Shown here one piece after another: positions 34,376-43,950 of a stretch of DNA of 64,000 nt. This stretch comes from Hephaestia caeni. Lineage in GTDB: Bacteria; Pseudomonadota; Alphaproteobacteria; Sphingomonadales; Sphingomonadaceae. The notes under the pieces are model-generated. The model was not told the DNA's origin. It ran no database searches and saw only the letters and a list, made by a program, of their open reading frames with translations. Made by a program: the position numbers and the translations under genes. The stretch lies in the NCBI RefSeq assembly GCF_003550065.1, contig NZ_QXDC01000002.1, positions 1,298,260 through 1,362,259 on the forward strand. Direction: 5' to 3'. The number at the start of each line of letters is the position of its first letter. Within the stretch, counting starts at the first letter, position 1.

Positions 34376-35661
34376 TGACGCGGATCAATTCCATCGCTGC
34401 ACGTCAGATATTCGATTCGCGCGGACTGCCGACCCTGACGGTGCGTCTCGAAACGACGGGCGGCGCCATCGCAGAGGCCTCGGTTCCGTCTGGTGCTTCG
34501 ACCGGAGCGCACGAGGCAGTTGAGCTGCGCGACGGTGATCCGAAACGGTTCGGTGGCAAGGGCGTCGACAAGGCGATCGCCAACGTCAACGGGCCGATCG
34601 CCAATGCGTTGGCCGGCATGTCACTGGAGGACCAGGCAGCGATCGATCGCCGTCTGATCGACCTCGATGGCACATCCAACAAGGGCAAGCTCGGCGCCAA
34701 CGCGATCCTGGGTGTGTCGATGGCGGCGGCGCGGGCGGCGGCGATGACGGTCAGCCAACCGCTCTACCGCCATCTGGGCGGTGCCGGCGCAGTGCGCCTG
34801 CCGGTACCGTGCATGAATGTGCTCAACGGTGGGAAGCACGCCGACAATAACGTCGATTTCCAGGAATTCATGATCGCGCCGGTCGGTGCCCCGAGCTTCG
34901 CCGAAGCGATGCGTTACGGCGCCGAGACCTATCAGGCGTTGAAGGCACTCCTGCATGACCGTGGCCTCTCGACCGCGGTCGGCGACGAGGGCGGCTTCGC
35001 GCCCGATCTCGGCTCGAACGAGGAGGCGTGCGCGGTGATCGTCGAGGCGATCGAGCGCGCCGGCTATCGTGCGGGCGAGGACATCGCCATCGCGCTCGAT
35101 CCGGCTGCTTCATCCTTTGCGGTAGAAGGAGGATACCGTCTTGCCGGCGAGGGCGACGGCGTCACCAGCGCCAAGGCCCTGCTGGCGATCTATGAGGACT
35201 GGGTGAAGCGTTATCCGATCGTCTCGATCGAGGACGGCTTCGGCGAGGACGATTGGGCGGGCTTCATCGCCCAGACCGAAGCGCAGGGCGGGCGCATCCA
35301 GATCGTCGGCGACGACAATTTCGTCACCAATCCCACGATCATCAAGCGCGGCATTGCCGAGAAGGTCGCCAATGCTGCACTCATCAAGCTCAATCAGATC
35401 GGCACCGTCACCGAAACGGTCGAAGCGATCCGACTGTGCTTCGAGGCGGGCTGGGGCGCGATGGTTTCGCATCGTTCGGGCGAGACCACCGACGACTTCA
35501 TCGCCGACTTCACCGTGGCGATGGGCACCGGCCAGCTCAAATCGGGCGCGCCGTGCCGCGGTGAGCGCCTCGCCAAATACAACCGGCTGATGGCGATCGA
35601 GGCGGAACTCGGCGACCGCGCGCAATATTCGAGCCCGTTCAAGCGTCCGCCACACCGATGA
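34375..35661 (+). CDS. eno: enolase
   Basis: A 428-residue enolase. Mg ligands and catalytic residues are present in IEDGFGEDDW, GDDNFVTN, IKLNQIGTVTE and SHRSGETTDDF. It converts 2-phosphoglycerate to phosphoenolpyruvate and is classically inhibited by fluoride with Mg and phosphate. Two usually constant spots differ: GDDNF where GDDLF is common, and KLNQIG where KVNQIG is usual, so this may be a second, diverged copy. ATG 34375 (GAGGAGG upstream) overlaps the ppa stop; a TTG one codon earlier is less likely. Overlaps the next gene by ATGA. Confidence 0.95.
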   Translation: MTRINSIAARQIFDSRGLPTLTVRLETTGGAIAEASVPSGASTGAHEAVELRDGDPKRFGGKGVDKAIANVNGPIANALAGMSLEDQAAIDRRLIDLDGTSNKGKLGANAILGVSMAAARAAAMTVSQPLYRHLGGAGAVRLPVPCMNVLNGGKHADNNVDFQEFMIAPVGAPSFAEAMRYGAETYQALKALLHDRGLSTAVGDEGGFAPDLGSNEEACAVIVEAIERAGYRAGEDIAIALDPAASSFAVEGGYRLAGEGDGVTSAKALLAIYEDWVKRYPIVSIEDGFGEDDWAGFIAQTEAQGGRIQIVGDDNFVTNPTIIKRGIAEKVANAALIKLNQIGTVTETVEAIRLCFEAGWGAMVSHRSGETTDDFIADFTVAMGTGQLKSGAPCRGERLAKYNRLMAIEAELGDRAQYSSPFKRPPHR

Positions 35662-36290
35662 GGCTGATCCTTGTCCGCCATGGCCATGTGCCGGGGATCG
35701 ATCCGCCGCGCTTCCGCGGGCATCGCGAGGTGCCGCTGACCGATCTCGGCCGTCGCCAGGCCGAACTGACCGGCGCGGCGATAGCGTCGCGCTGGGCGGT
35801 CGATGCGGTCTTCACCAGTCCGCTCGGCCGCTGCATCGATACGGGTGCGGCGATCGCGGCCGCGACCGGCGCGCCAACCGGCGTGCTGAGCGAGCTGGTC
35901 GATTTCGACTATGGTGCCTGGTCGTGGCGGACGCTCGAGGAGGTGCGGAGCGAAGCGCCCGAGCTGTTCGACTTGTGGTTCCGCGAGCCATGGCGTGTCG
36001 ACATCCCCGGCGGCGATACGCTCCAGGCACTTGCCGCGCGCGCCGCCGATGCGCTGCGTGCGATGATGCGCCTGCATGGCGATGGCACGGTGGTCGCAGT
36101 GGCACACGATTCAACCAATCGGGCGCTGCTACTGCAATGCCTTGGCATGTCGCTCGATGGCTATTGGCGCCTGATGCAATCGCCCTGCTGCCTCAACGAG
36201 ATCGATATCGGCCCCGGCATCCGCGTGCATCTGATTAATGGCACTGCCCATCTCGATGAGCGCAGTGACGGACAGGCGCTGCCGGGATGA
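35658..36290 (+). CDS. histidine phosphatase family protein
   Basis: A 210-residue phosphoglycerate-mutase-superfamily phosphatase: MRLILVRHGHVPG carries the catalytic His, SPLGRCIDTG the Arg, ELVDFDYGAWSW the acid and VVAVAHDSTNRALL the second His. It could act in cobalamin or sugar-phosphate metabolism or as a general phosphatase. ATGA overlaps with enolase and with uppP bind it tightly into the operon. It is separate from the gpmA-type gene further down. Confidence 0.85.
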   Translation: MRLILVRHGHVPGIDPPRFRGHREVPLTDLGRRQAELTGAAIASRWAVDAVFTSPLGRCIDTGAAIAAATGAPTGVLSELVDFDYGAWSWRTLEEVRSEAPELFDLWFREPWRVDIPGGDTLQALAARAADALRAMMRLHGDGTVVAVAHDSTNRALLLQCLGMSLDGYWRLMQSPCCLNEIDIGPGIRVHLINGTAHLDERSDGQALPG

Positions 36291-37099
36291 CCGGTGAGAT
36301 CGTCGCGGCGATCGTCCTGGGGCTGGTCGAGGGGCTGACCGAATTCATCCCCGTCTCCTCGACCGGCCATCTGATCCTTGCCGATCGAGTGCTCGGCCAA
36401 TCGGGCGAAGCGGTGGGCGTGCTCGATGTGGTGATTCAGGTCGGTGCGATCCTCGCCGTCTGCTGGGTGTACCGTGTCCGGCTGTGGAACGTGGCAATCG
36501 GCGCGCTGCGGCGCGAGCGCGACGCGCTCCATTTTTGCGCGATGGTCGCGCTCGGCGTGTTTCCCTCAATCGTTATCGGCTTCCTTGCGCACGACTTCAT
36601 CAAGGCTGTGCTGTTCTCACCCTGGGTAGTGGCGATCAGCCTGATTGTCGGCGGATTGGCCATTCTCATCGTCGAGCGCTGGCGCCGCGAGCCGGGATCG
36701 GGCGGCACCGTGTCGCGCATGAGCTGGCGGCTCGCGCTCGGTATCGGCTTGTGCCAGTTGCTCGCGATGATCCCTGGCGTGTCGCGATCTGGTGCGACGA
36801 TCATCGGGGGGATCGCGCTCGGCGCCGATCGACGGCTTGCTACCGAATTCTCCTTCTTCCTCGCCATCCCGACGATGTTCGGCGCCGCTGCGCTCGACCT
36901 TGCAAAGAGCCATGCAGCGCTGACGCGAGCCGATGCATTCGCCATCGCCCTTGCCACGCTCGCCGCATTCCTCGTCGCGATGGTCGTCATTCGCTGGCTG
37001 ATCCGCTTCGTCGCTGATCACGATTTTCGCGGTTTTGCCTGGTACCGGCTGGCCGCCGGCGCAGTTGCGATCGTTCTTCTGAAGGCGAGCGCTCAATGA
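36287..37099 (+). CDS. uppP: undecaprenyl-diphosphate phosphatase
   Basis: A 270-residue UppP/BacA membrane phosphatase with about eight helices. The two catalytic regions are clear: GLVEGLTEFIPVSSTGHLILAD at the N-terminus and PGVSRSGATIIGGIALG near residue 165. It recycles undecaprenyl pyrophosphate for cell-wall synthesis. As a metal-dependent diphosphatase it may be hit by fluoride complexes, which would explain its place (inference). Overlaps on both sides are four bases. Confidence 0.94.
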   Translation: MTGEIVAAIVLGLVEGLTEFIPVSSTGHLILADRVLGQSGEAVGVLDVVIQVGAILAVCWVYRVRLWNVAIGALRRERDALHFCAMVALGVFPSIVIGFLAHDFIKAVLFSPWVVAISLIVGGLAILIVERWRREPGSGGTVSRMSWRLALGIGLCQLLAMIPGVSRSGATIIGGIALGADRRLATEFSFFLAIPTMFGAAALDLAKSHAALTRADAFAIALATLAAFLVAMVVIRWLIRFVADHDFRGFAWYRLAAGAVAIVLLKASAQ

Positions 37100-38307
37100 C
37101 CTCGAGCGACACCGCCGCCGGACCCAGCAAGGTAACGCGCAGCGCACTCCGCTTCGTCATCCTGCTCGGCTTCGCCAGCCTGTTCGCAGATTTCACATAC
37201 GAGGGTTCGCGTAGTGTGCTCGGGCCCTATCTGGGGTTGCTGGGCGCAAGCGCGGCGGCGGTCGGCATCGTCACCGGGTTCGGCGAGTTTGTCGGCTACG
37301 GCCTGCGCCTCGTCTCCGGCCGGCTCGCCGACCGGACGGGGAAATTCTGGCCGATCATCCTGTTCGGCTACACCATCCAGATGATCTCGGTGCCGCTGCT
37401 CGCGCTGACCACGCGCTGGGAATGGGCGGCGCTGCTCGTCATCATCGAACGCACCGGCAAGGCGCTGCGCAACCCCCCGCGCGACGTGATGCTGTCCTAT
37501 GCGGCGCGCGAACTCGGCGGCTACGGTTGGGTATTCGGTATCCATGAAGCGATGGACCAGTCGGGCGCGATGCTCGGACCGTTGCTGGTCTCGGCAGTGC
37601 TGGGTTGGCAAGGGAGCTATCACCTCGCCTTCGCGGTGCTGGCAATTCCGGCGGCCTTCAACCTTGCCTGCGTCGGCGCGGCGCGGCTGCTCTTTCCCAA
37701 GCCGCACCTGCTCGACAGCGAAGCCACCCGCAACCAGCCACCGGAAGATTCCGAGGGCTATCCGCGCGTGTTCTGGGTCTATCTCGCCGGTGCAGCAGCG
37801 GTCGCGGTCGGTTTCGCCGATTACCCATTGATCGCCTATCATTTCGGCGAGGCGGGAACGGTGCCCGGGACGTGGATCGCCATCTTCTATGCGATCGCGA
37901 TGGGCGTCAGCGGTGGGGCCTCCTTGCTGTTCGGGCGCTTGTTCGACCGCTTCGGCTTTCCGGTGCTGATCGTGCTGTCGATCATTTCGGCAGCCTTTGC
38001 GCCACTTGTCTTTCTGGGCGGTTTCTGGGTCGCGATGATCGGCGCCGCAATCTGGGGGCTGGGCAAAGGCGTTCACGAATCGATCATCCCGGCCGCCGTC
38101 GCCCCGATGGTGCCCGCCCATCGCCGGGCCTCGGCCTATGGGCTGTTCACGGCGGGCTATGGCCTGTTCTGGTTCGGTGGCAGCGCGGTCATCGGCATCC
38201 TCTACGAATGGTCCCTGCCGTTGGTGATCGGCTTCTGCGTCGTGTTCGAGCTGGCTGCCGTGCCATTGTTCGCCTGGGTGTCGCGCCGGACGACGGTGAC
38301 GCGATGA
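37096..38307 (+). CDS. MFS transporter
   Basis: A 403-residue major facilitator with twelve predicted helices. The loop 2-3 signature is visible as GYGLRLVSGRLADRTGKFW and a second as GRLFDRFGFPVLIV in the C-terminal half. The segment NPPRDVMLSYAARE lies in the central N-domain loop. Substrate cannot be told; MFS permeases are among genes reported with fluoride riboswitches. Overlaps uppP and gpmA by four bases each. An alternative open frame running through it is a shadow. Confidence 0.85.
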   Translation: MTSSDTAAGPSKVTRSALRFVILLGFASLFADFTYEGSRSVLGPYLGLLGASAAAVGIVTGFGEFVGYGLRLVSGRLADRTGKFWPIILFGYTIQMISVPLLALTTRWEWAALLVIIERTGKALRNPPRDVMLSYAARELGGYGWVFGIHEAMDQSGAMLGPLLVSAVLGWQGSYHLAFAVLAIPAAFNLACVGAARLLFPKPHLLDSEATRNQPPEDSEGYPRVFWVYLAGAAAVAVGFADYPLIAYHFGEAGTVPGTWIAIFYAIAMGVSGGASLLFGRLFDRFGFPVLIVLSIISAAFAPLVFLGGFWVAMIGAAIWGLGKGVHESIIPAAVAPMVPAHRRASAYGLFTAGYGLFWFGGSAVIGILYEWSLPLVIGFCVVFELAAVPLFAWVSRRTTVTR

Positions 38308-38936
38308 GCCGGCAACTACTACTCGCCCGTCATGGACAAAGCGCCGCCAACGCCGCGGATGTCTTTACCGGATGGAGCGACCCGCCGCTGACCGAGCGTG
38401 GGCTGGTGGAAGCACATACCATCGCAGCGACCCTGGCTGGGTTCGACATCATGCCGGACGTCATGTTCGCCAGCGCACTTCATCGCGCGATCCATACTGC
38501 CACGATCATTCGCGACGATCTCTGCCTCCCGCTCGAAATCGTGTCGTCTGACGCTCTCAACGAACGCGACTATGGCGACCTCACAGGTATGAACAAGGCC
38601 GAGATTGCCGAGCGCTATGGCGCAGAGCAGACGTTGGCCTGGAGGCGATCATGGGTGAGCGAACCGCCCAATGGGGAAAGCCTTCGCGATACTGCCGCTC
38701 GCGTGCTGCCCTACTATCTGCGTGAAATCCTGCCGTCCGTTCTCGATGACCGAACGGTGCTCGTGGTGGCGCACGGCAATAGCCTGCGCGCCCTCATGAT
38801 GGTTCTTGAAGGCGTGCCCCCGAGTGCCGCGGAGACGGTGGAGATCGGCACCGGGGCCATCAGGTCGTACATGTTCGAACCCAACAGCAGAATAGCATCC
38901 GCTTCCTGGTTGGCCGGCCATTCAGGCGTTTGCTGA
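38304..38936 (+). CDS. gpmA: phosphoglycerate mutase, cofactor-dependent type
   Basis: A 210-residue protein of the 2,3-bisphosphoglycerate-dependent mutase type: LLLARHGQSAANAADVFTGWSDPPLTERG is the N-terminal active site, ALHRAIHTATI and NERDYGDLTGMNKAEI follow, with VLVVAHGNSLRALMMVLEG giving the second His. It interconverts 3- and 2-phosphoglycerate, the step just before enolase, so fluoride block of enolase and build-up of phosphoglycerates may be relieved together. ATG 38304 overlaps the MFS stop. It is the last gene of the riboswitch-10 operon; the following 268 bases show no gene. Confidence 0.88.
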   Translation: MSRQLLLARHGQSAANAADVFTGWSDPPLTERGLVEAHTIAATLAGFDIMPDVMFASALHRAIHTATIIRDDLCLPLEIVSSDALNERDYGDLTGMNKAEIAERYGAEQTLAWRRSWVSEPPNGESLRDTAARVLPYYLREILPSVLDDRTVLVVAHGNSLRALMMVLEGVPPSAAETVEIGTGAIRSYMFEPNSRIASASWLAGHSGVC

Positions 38937-39204
38937 CGCCCTTCCCTCGATCGAGCACCTTCGCCGGCGGCCGATCGCGGAGAGGCGGCCGGGCGATGGA
39001 AAGCCCACCGTTGGCGCGCGCAATGGCATTCGCTCACTCCATTCACGACTGCCTACAAGAGGAGATCCACCGAAACAATAACGACGATCGGGCCAAGCGT
39101 TTCTCCCCACAATACTCAGACGGCGAGGCGCATCGTGGCCGATCTCGCAGCTCCTTTATCACGCAATGCGGTGATCGCTTCCGAAGTCTGATCCACCGCG
39201 AGCT

Positions 39205-40581
39205 TCACAGCCTGGCCAATGAGGATATCGTCGTTATCTCGCCGGCACCGTACCCGTCATCGAGGGTATTCAGAAAGGCGATGATGTCGTTCATCTCGGC
39301 TTCCGTGAGCGCGGGCTTTTCGCCGAATTTGCGATCGAACGGCGCGTCGGCGGTATCGATATTGGCCCAGTAACGCCGCGGCAGATCGTCATATTTCATC
39401 ACGCGTCCGCGCGCATCGCGAGGGTAAATCTTCCCGGGATCGGTACCGCGAAGCGCATAGAAGCGCAGCACGTCGATCAACCGATGATAGACGCCGTTGT
39501 GGAAATAGACCTCGCGCTTCGCCGCGTTGCGCAGGGTCGGCGTCAGGAACATTCCACAATATTGCGTCTGTTGCGCCAGGTCCTTTCGCAGCGGCCCGCA
39601 CAGGCCGAGATCGAAGAAGTGCGGATCGCGGTTCGCCGCCAGCCGCCGGTTGCGCGGCACGCCGAGCGCCTCGTATTCGGTGTCGGTGAACAGCGGCGGC
39701 AGGCCGTCGGGGCTCGGCTGGCTGATGTGGCAGGCGGCGCAATCGCCCTTGGCCGGGTCGTTGAACAACTGCATGCCGCGCATTTCCGCTCGCGTCAGCC
39801 GCGCCTTTCCCTCGAGCCAATAGTCGTATTTGCTGTCGAACCGGTGAAACGCCACGTCTTCGATCTGGTAGCGCGCCACCGCCGACATCGCTTCCTCGAC
39901 CAGCATCGCCGGATTGTTCACCACCGTGCGGCCGAACAGCGGCTCGAGCCGCGCGACATAGCCCGCCCGCTCCAGCTTGCGTGCCACGGCGGCCACGTCC
40001 CTGTTCGCCATTTCGGCGGGGTTGGTCATCGGCCCCATCGCCTGCAGCATCAGTGAATCGGCGCGGCCGTCCCAGAACAGCCCGCCCTGCGGCACCGGCG
40101 CGGCGGGCGGCGGCGCGACACCGGCAGCCTTGGTCGCTCGCGGCACGTTTTTGGCCTGCTCGACGAGCTGGCTGAGCGGCGGCGGGTTGTCGTAATCGGC
40201 GATCGGCGGTCCGATGCTGAACACCGTCTGCCGATAGAGATAGGCGAGCGATGGCGGCGGCCGGATTCCCACCTGATCCATGTGCGGCCCGCCGATCTGG
40301 GTATCGCGATCGTCGGGTGGGCCGAAGCTGCGGGCCGGATCGTGGCAGGAGGCGCACGATTGCCGTCCCGACGCAGACAGCGAGGCATCGTGGAAAATCC
40401 GTTTCCCCACCATCGCCAGCGCGCTCAGCGGCCGTTGCGGCGGCCGAACCAGCTTGATCGGATGCGGGTTGACGCCGCTCATGCTGCTGCCGGGTACGGC
40501 AGCGTGGAGCACCGCCCCGGCCAGCGCAATCGCCGTGATCGCCGGCGCCCACCAGCGCGCCCGGGTCGTCCAATCCCCCAT
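39205..40581 (-). CDS. di-haem cytochrome c peroxidase family protein
   Basis: A 458-residue periplasmic di-haem protein. An N-terminal hydrophobic segment (residues 10-29) fits a signal peptide or anchor. Two haem-c sites are visible: SCASCHD at residues 76-81 and DCAACH near 290. The family covers bacterial cytochrome c peroxidases, MauG and parasitic relatives. The C-terminal ALTEAEMNDIIAFLNTLDDGY is typical. It directly follows the phosphoesterase gene (stop at 40582), suggesting an operon. No riboswitch or other link to the fluoride island is seen. Confidence 0.9.
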   Translation of the reverse strand: MGDWTTRARWWAPAITAIALAGAVLHAAVPGSSMSGVNPHPIKLVRPPQRPLSALAMVGKRIFHDASLSASGRQSCASCHDPARSFGPPDDRDTQIGGPHMDQVGIRPPPSLAYLYRQTVFSIGPPIADYDNPPPLSQLVEQAKNVPRATKAAGVAPPPAAPVPQGGLFWDGRADSLMLQAMGPMTNPAEMANRDVAAVARKLERAGYVARLEPLFGRTVVNNPAMLVEEAMSAVARYQIEDVAFHRFDSKYDYWLEGKARLTRAEMRGMQLFNDPAKGDCAACHISQPSPDGLPPLFTDTEYEALGVPRNRRLAANRDPHFFDLGLCGPLRKDLAQQTQYCGMFLTPTLRNAAKREVYFHNGVYHRLIDVLRFYALRGTDPGKIYPRDARGRVMKYDDLPRRYWANIDTADAPFDRKFGEKPALTEAEMNDIIAFLNTLDDGYGAGEITTISSLARL

Positions 40582-42249
40582 TCAGGCAGGCGGTGCCGAG
40601 CGCGGTTCGCCGGTCTCGGGATCGAGATAGAGCGGTGCCGGATGCGGCGGCGCGGTAAAGTCGAACATATCCATGATACTGCCGGTATCGGCGTCGGCCG
40701 AGCCGCCGCCCAGCCGTTGCCCGTGCAACCAGTTATCCTCGATGAAGCGGATCACCGAGGCCTGGGTGATCGCGTCGTGCGATATGTAATTGACCCGTGC
40801 ATAGGGCGAGATCAGCAGGAAGGGGATGCGCGAGCCGGGGCCGCACCGCCCGTTGACCGGCTTGCCGAGGATGCCGATCGAGGGGTGCGCCGGATCGCCG
40901 CATTTGCCCGGGCCATTATATTGGTCGGCCTTGGCATCGAACGAGCCGTGGGTGACGACCGGCGCCTGGTGATCGTACCAGCCGTCCGAATCATCATAGG
41001 TGACGATCACCGCGGTATCCTTCCAGTCGGGCTGCTGCTGGAGGAAGTTGATCACTTCCGTGACGAACGCCTGCTCGTCGAGCGGATTGGAATTGCCCGG
41101 ATGCGCATCCTGATAGCCCGGCGCCTTCAGGTAGCTCACCGCCGGGAAATTGCCGGCGCGGATCGCGGCGAAGAAATCGGTCATGTCATATTGGTGATGC
41201 ACCGGCGTCGCCGAGGCATCGAGCACCGGATCGGTCCGCCCGATCATCGCCACCGAGCGTGGGCGGGTATGCTTGTAGTTGGCGGTCGAGGAATAGTATT
41301 GAAACCAGTTGTGGTGCGGCACGTAATCGGTCTGCGTGCGGCTGGTGATCGGCGAGGCGGTGCTGCGCGCGCAGCCGGTGGTGCCGTTGGCGTTGGTGGC
41401 GGTGAGGTCGAAACCGGCCATGAAGCCGCCCCAGCTGATGCCGGCCTCGGTCAGCAGATTGCCGATATTGCGGCCGCCGAGGCTCAGCGTTTCCCCCTTC
41501 GAGCAGGGGTCGCCGGTGGGATCGGAATCGTTGACCAGGGTGAAGCCGCCCTGCCCGTCGGGGATCGTCGCGGGCGTGGCGTTGGAGCCGCCGTTGGTGG
41601 TGCCCGCGACGACGTTGATCGCGCCGGGCGTCGACGGCCCGAACGAATCGGTGAAGGTGTTGTCGTTCATCGCGAAATGCTGGGCGTAGTTCCACAGCGC
41701 GGTGACGGTATTGCCGTCGAAATAACCCATCACCTGCGCCTTGGTGCCAAACCCGCCGGCACCGCCCGCCGAGCCCTTGCCGGTGTGCGCGACGAAACCG
41801 TCCATCAAGCCGTGGTTCGAGGCGCGTTGTTCGGCGGTATAGGCATGGTTCTGGTCGGCGGTGTCGGCCTGCGCGCGATCCATGCGGAACGGGTTCATCT
41901 CACCGGCGGAAATACCGGTCGCCAGGTTGTCGGCGCTGCGCGTGTTGGGATTGTCGGTCAGCAGCGTGGGGTGCGCGGTATAATTGTTGACCGCCGGCGT
42001 GCCCGCCGCCGCCACGAAGCGCGGCTCCCCTTCCGGATTGGCCGCTTGCGGATAGGTGCCGAAATAGTGATCGAAAGACTCATTCTCGCCGAAGATCACC
42101 ACCAGATGCTTGATCGGCGTCGCTGTGGTCACGGCACTTTCGCTCGCGGGGGACGATGCGGCGGCCGAAGGCGTCCTGTGCATCTGCGTTGCGGCGCAGC
42201 CCGATAGCAGCGGCAAAAGGCTCATCCACGCGAACGTCCGTGTCGCCAT
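40582..42249 (-). CDS. phosphoesterase (phospholipase C/acid phosphatase family) lipoprotein
   Basis: A 555-residue secreted phosphoesterase. The N-terminus MATRTFAWMSLLPLLSGCAATQ has a lipobox (LSGC) for lipoprotein attachment. The catalytic family signature is VVIFGENESFDHYFGTYP near residue 50, with GFVAHTGKG, IVTYDDSDGWYDHQAPV and PFLLISPYARVNYISHD further on, as in the PLC/AcpA family. It probably cleaves phosphate esters in the periplasm. ATG 42249 begins the signal; five extra residues upstream are possible. It is cotranscribed with the cytochrome c peroxidase gene. Confidence 0.88.
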   Translation of the reverse strand: MATRTFAWMSLLPLLSGCAATQMHRTPSAAASSPASESAVTTATPIKHLVVIFGENESFDHYFGTYPQAANPEGEPRFVAAAGTPAVNNYTAHPTLLTDNPNTRSADNLATGISAGEMNPFRMDRAQADTADQNHAYTAEQRASNHGLMDGFVAHTGKGSAGGAGGFGTKAQVMGYFDGNTVTALWNYAQHFAMNDNTFTDSFGPSTPGAINVVAGTTNGGSNATPATIPDGQGGFTLVNDSDPTGDPCSKGETLSLGGRNIGNLLTEAGISWGGFMAGFDLTATNANGTTGCARSTASPITSRTQTDYVPHHNWFQYYSSTANYKHTRPRSVAMIGRTDPVLDASATPVHHQYDMTDFFAAIRAGNFPAVSYLKAPGYQDAHPGNSNPLDEQAFVTEVINFLQQQPDWKDTAVIVTYDDSDGWYDHQAPVVTHGSFDAKADQYNGPGKCGDPAHPSIGILGKPVNGRCGPGSRIPFLLISPYARVNYISHDAITQASVIRFIEDNWLHGQRLGGGSADADTGSIMDMFDFTAPPHPAPLYLDPETGEPRSAPPA

Positions 42250-42336
42250 TGTGATGTCTCCCAAAATGAGCCGATCGAAGTCAAAGCCGAATGCCCAATG
42301 CTCAATATCGCGCCTCGATCATCGCGCAAGCCGCGC

Positions 42337-43428
42337 CTAGCCCTCGATCGGCCGTAGCCCGTCCATGATCGCGGTCAGCGCCAGCGCGGTCTCGCGCTCC
42401 ATCGCGCTGTGGCCGGCGTTGGTCACCACGAACGTCGCCGGTTCCGCGCCGGCATCGCGCAAGGCTGCGACCAGCCGTGATGCCTGCGTCAGCGGGCAGA
42501 CCAGGTCGAAGCGGCCGTGGACGATATGGATCGGAATCCGCGCCAGCGTCGCGGCGTTGCGGATGATATGGTCGGGCGCCATGAACAGGTGATTGGCGAA
42601 ATAATGCGCCTCGATCTGGGCGAAGCTCAACGCGAAGGCGGCCTCGCCGAACTTGCCCTCGTCGGCTTGGTCGGGGATCATATTGGAGATTGTGCCTTCC
42701 CACACCGACCAGGCCAGCGCCGCCTCGAGCTGGCGCTGCCGCTCGGCGTCGGTCGCCGGCGCCATATCGAAGATCGCCTTGTACGCCTTCATCACGTCGC
42801 CGCGCTCGGCCGATGCGATCGGGGCGAGGAAGCGCGCCCAGGCCTCGGGATAGCTGACGTAGGAGCCGGGTTCGGTCAGCGCGTAGGGCGCCTCGGCAAA
42901 GGTCGCGGCGTTGCCCTGGTACATGAAGCGCAGGTCTTCGGGGGCGCCGAGGAAGATGCCGCGCAGGATCAGGCTGGCGCAATGATCGGGATGCGCGATG
43001 GCGTAGGCCATCGCCAGCGTGCTGCCCCAGCTGCCACCGAAGACGTGCATCCGCCCGGTGATGCCGAGCGCATCGCGCAGGCGCTCGATATCGGCGATCA
43101 GATGCGCGGTGGTGTTGTGAGCCAGCGCCACGGCGGGTCCGTCGGCGGCGACGGTGGGAATGCTCTTGCCGCAGCCACGCTGGTCGAACAGGACGATACG
43201 GTAGGGCGCCGGATCGAAATAGCGCGCCATCACCGGGCTGCAGGCGCCGCCGGGCCCGCCGTGGAGGACGACGACCGGCTCGCCGGCGGGATTGCCATAT
43301 TCCTCCCAATAGAGGCGGTGATCGGGCTCACGGTCGACCTGCAACAGCCCGCTCGCCCGCGCCGCCGCCTCGGGATAGCGCCACTCGTCGGTGATCTTGC
43401 TGGTGCGCTGCAGTGCCGAGAAATCCAT
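42337..43428 (-). CDS. pip: proline iminopeptidase
   Basis: A 363-residue alpha/beta hydrolase of the prolyl aminopeptidase family. Oxyanion loop VVLHGGPGGACSP, the nucleophile elbow FGGSWGSTLAMAYA with catalytic Ser, HGRFDLVCPL with the Asp, and NAGHSAM with the His are all in place, together with FDQRGCGKS. It removes N-terminal proline from peptides. ATG 42-base-spaced alternatives exist: 43428 (AGGA just before) is preferred over a TTG at 43449. It ends 87 bases before the phosphoesterase gene, same direction. Confidence 0.92.
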   Translation of the reverse strand: MDFSALQRTSKITDEWRYPEAAARASGLLQVDREPDHRLYWEEYGNPAGEPVVVLHGGPGGACSPVMARYFDPAPYRIVLFDQRGCGKSIPTVAADGPAVALAHNTTAHLIADIERLRDALGITGRMHVFGGSWGSTLAMAYAIAHPDHCASLILRGIFLGAPEDLRFMYQGNAATFAEAPYALTEPGSYVSYPEAWARFLAPIASAERGDVMKAYKAIFDMAPATDAERQRQLEAALAWSVWEGTISNMIPDQADEGKFGEAAFALSFAQIEAHYFANHLFMAPDHIIRNAATLARIPIHIVHGRFDLVCPLTQASRLVAALRDAGAEPATFVVTNAGHSAMERETALALTAIMDGLRPIEG

Positions 43429-43700
43429 ATCCTGTGCTCCTACTCTCAAGCATCGGCATAGCGAGCGTCGGTCGTAGGGACCAGAACGACGCCATCTTAC
43501 GAAGCGGGCTCGCGATCGAGCGCAGCCGGAAGGTCATCATTCCGCGAGCAACGGGAACCGGCACAGACCGTTCAATCATTGAGCCTGCCGACCGCAGCGC
43601 CTCAACACGTTACAGCGAGGCGGGCTCGAAGCCTGTGGATGCCTTGACCGTCTGGACCCACCCTTTTCTGTTGCCTGCTTTAGGGGTGCGGTCGGCTCGT

Positions 43701-43950
43701 GCCGTCAACCCCATTCGGGGTTCGCCCTCCGCTTCGCTGCGGTGACGGCGGCATCCGTCCCCCTTTTGGTGGCGCCATCGGGGATGTCCCCGAGCAATCG
43801 AAGAAGAATCGACATGGCTACTATCGCCAACCTTGCCGTGAAATCCGATGGTTCGATGGATGGCACGCTTGCGACGCTCAATGTCACCACGCCGATCTCG
43901 ATCGTTCCCGACGCTCGCAAGACGAAGGAAAACGAGCCCGACTTCCGCTT
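43701..43950 (+). repeat. long imperfect direct repeat, left copy
   Basis: About 250 bases starting GCCGTCAACCCCATTCGGGG and running through the leader into the first 45 codons of the truncated DUF736 gene match the region starting at 62,080. Shared features include the small AACCCC/GGGGTT hairpin and GTGACGGCGG. The preceding 43,429-43,700 shows no gene and marks the passage from chromosomal genes into the mobile module. Confidence 0.7.

Noticed and set aside
37605..38936. 443-residue frame spanning the MFS gene and gpmA as a fusion
   Set aside because: The first half is an out-of-frame reading of the MFS gene; gpmA starts at the ATG 38304 that overlaps the MFS stop.
40282..42207. 641-residue plus-strand open frame across the phosphoesterase and cytochrome c peroxidase genes
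   Set aside because: It crosses two well-supported minus-strand genes and reads as Arg/Gly/Val-rich repeats typical of antisense frames in GC-rich DNA.
43429..43745. Attachment site or integrase at the left edge of the mobile module
   Set aside because: No tRNA gene, integrase or short perfect att repeat was found; only the longer DUF736-linked repeat is evident.
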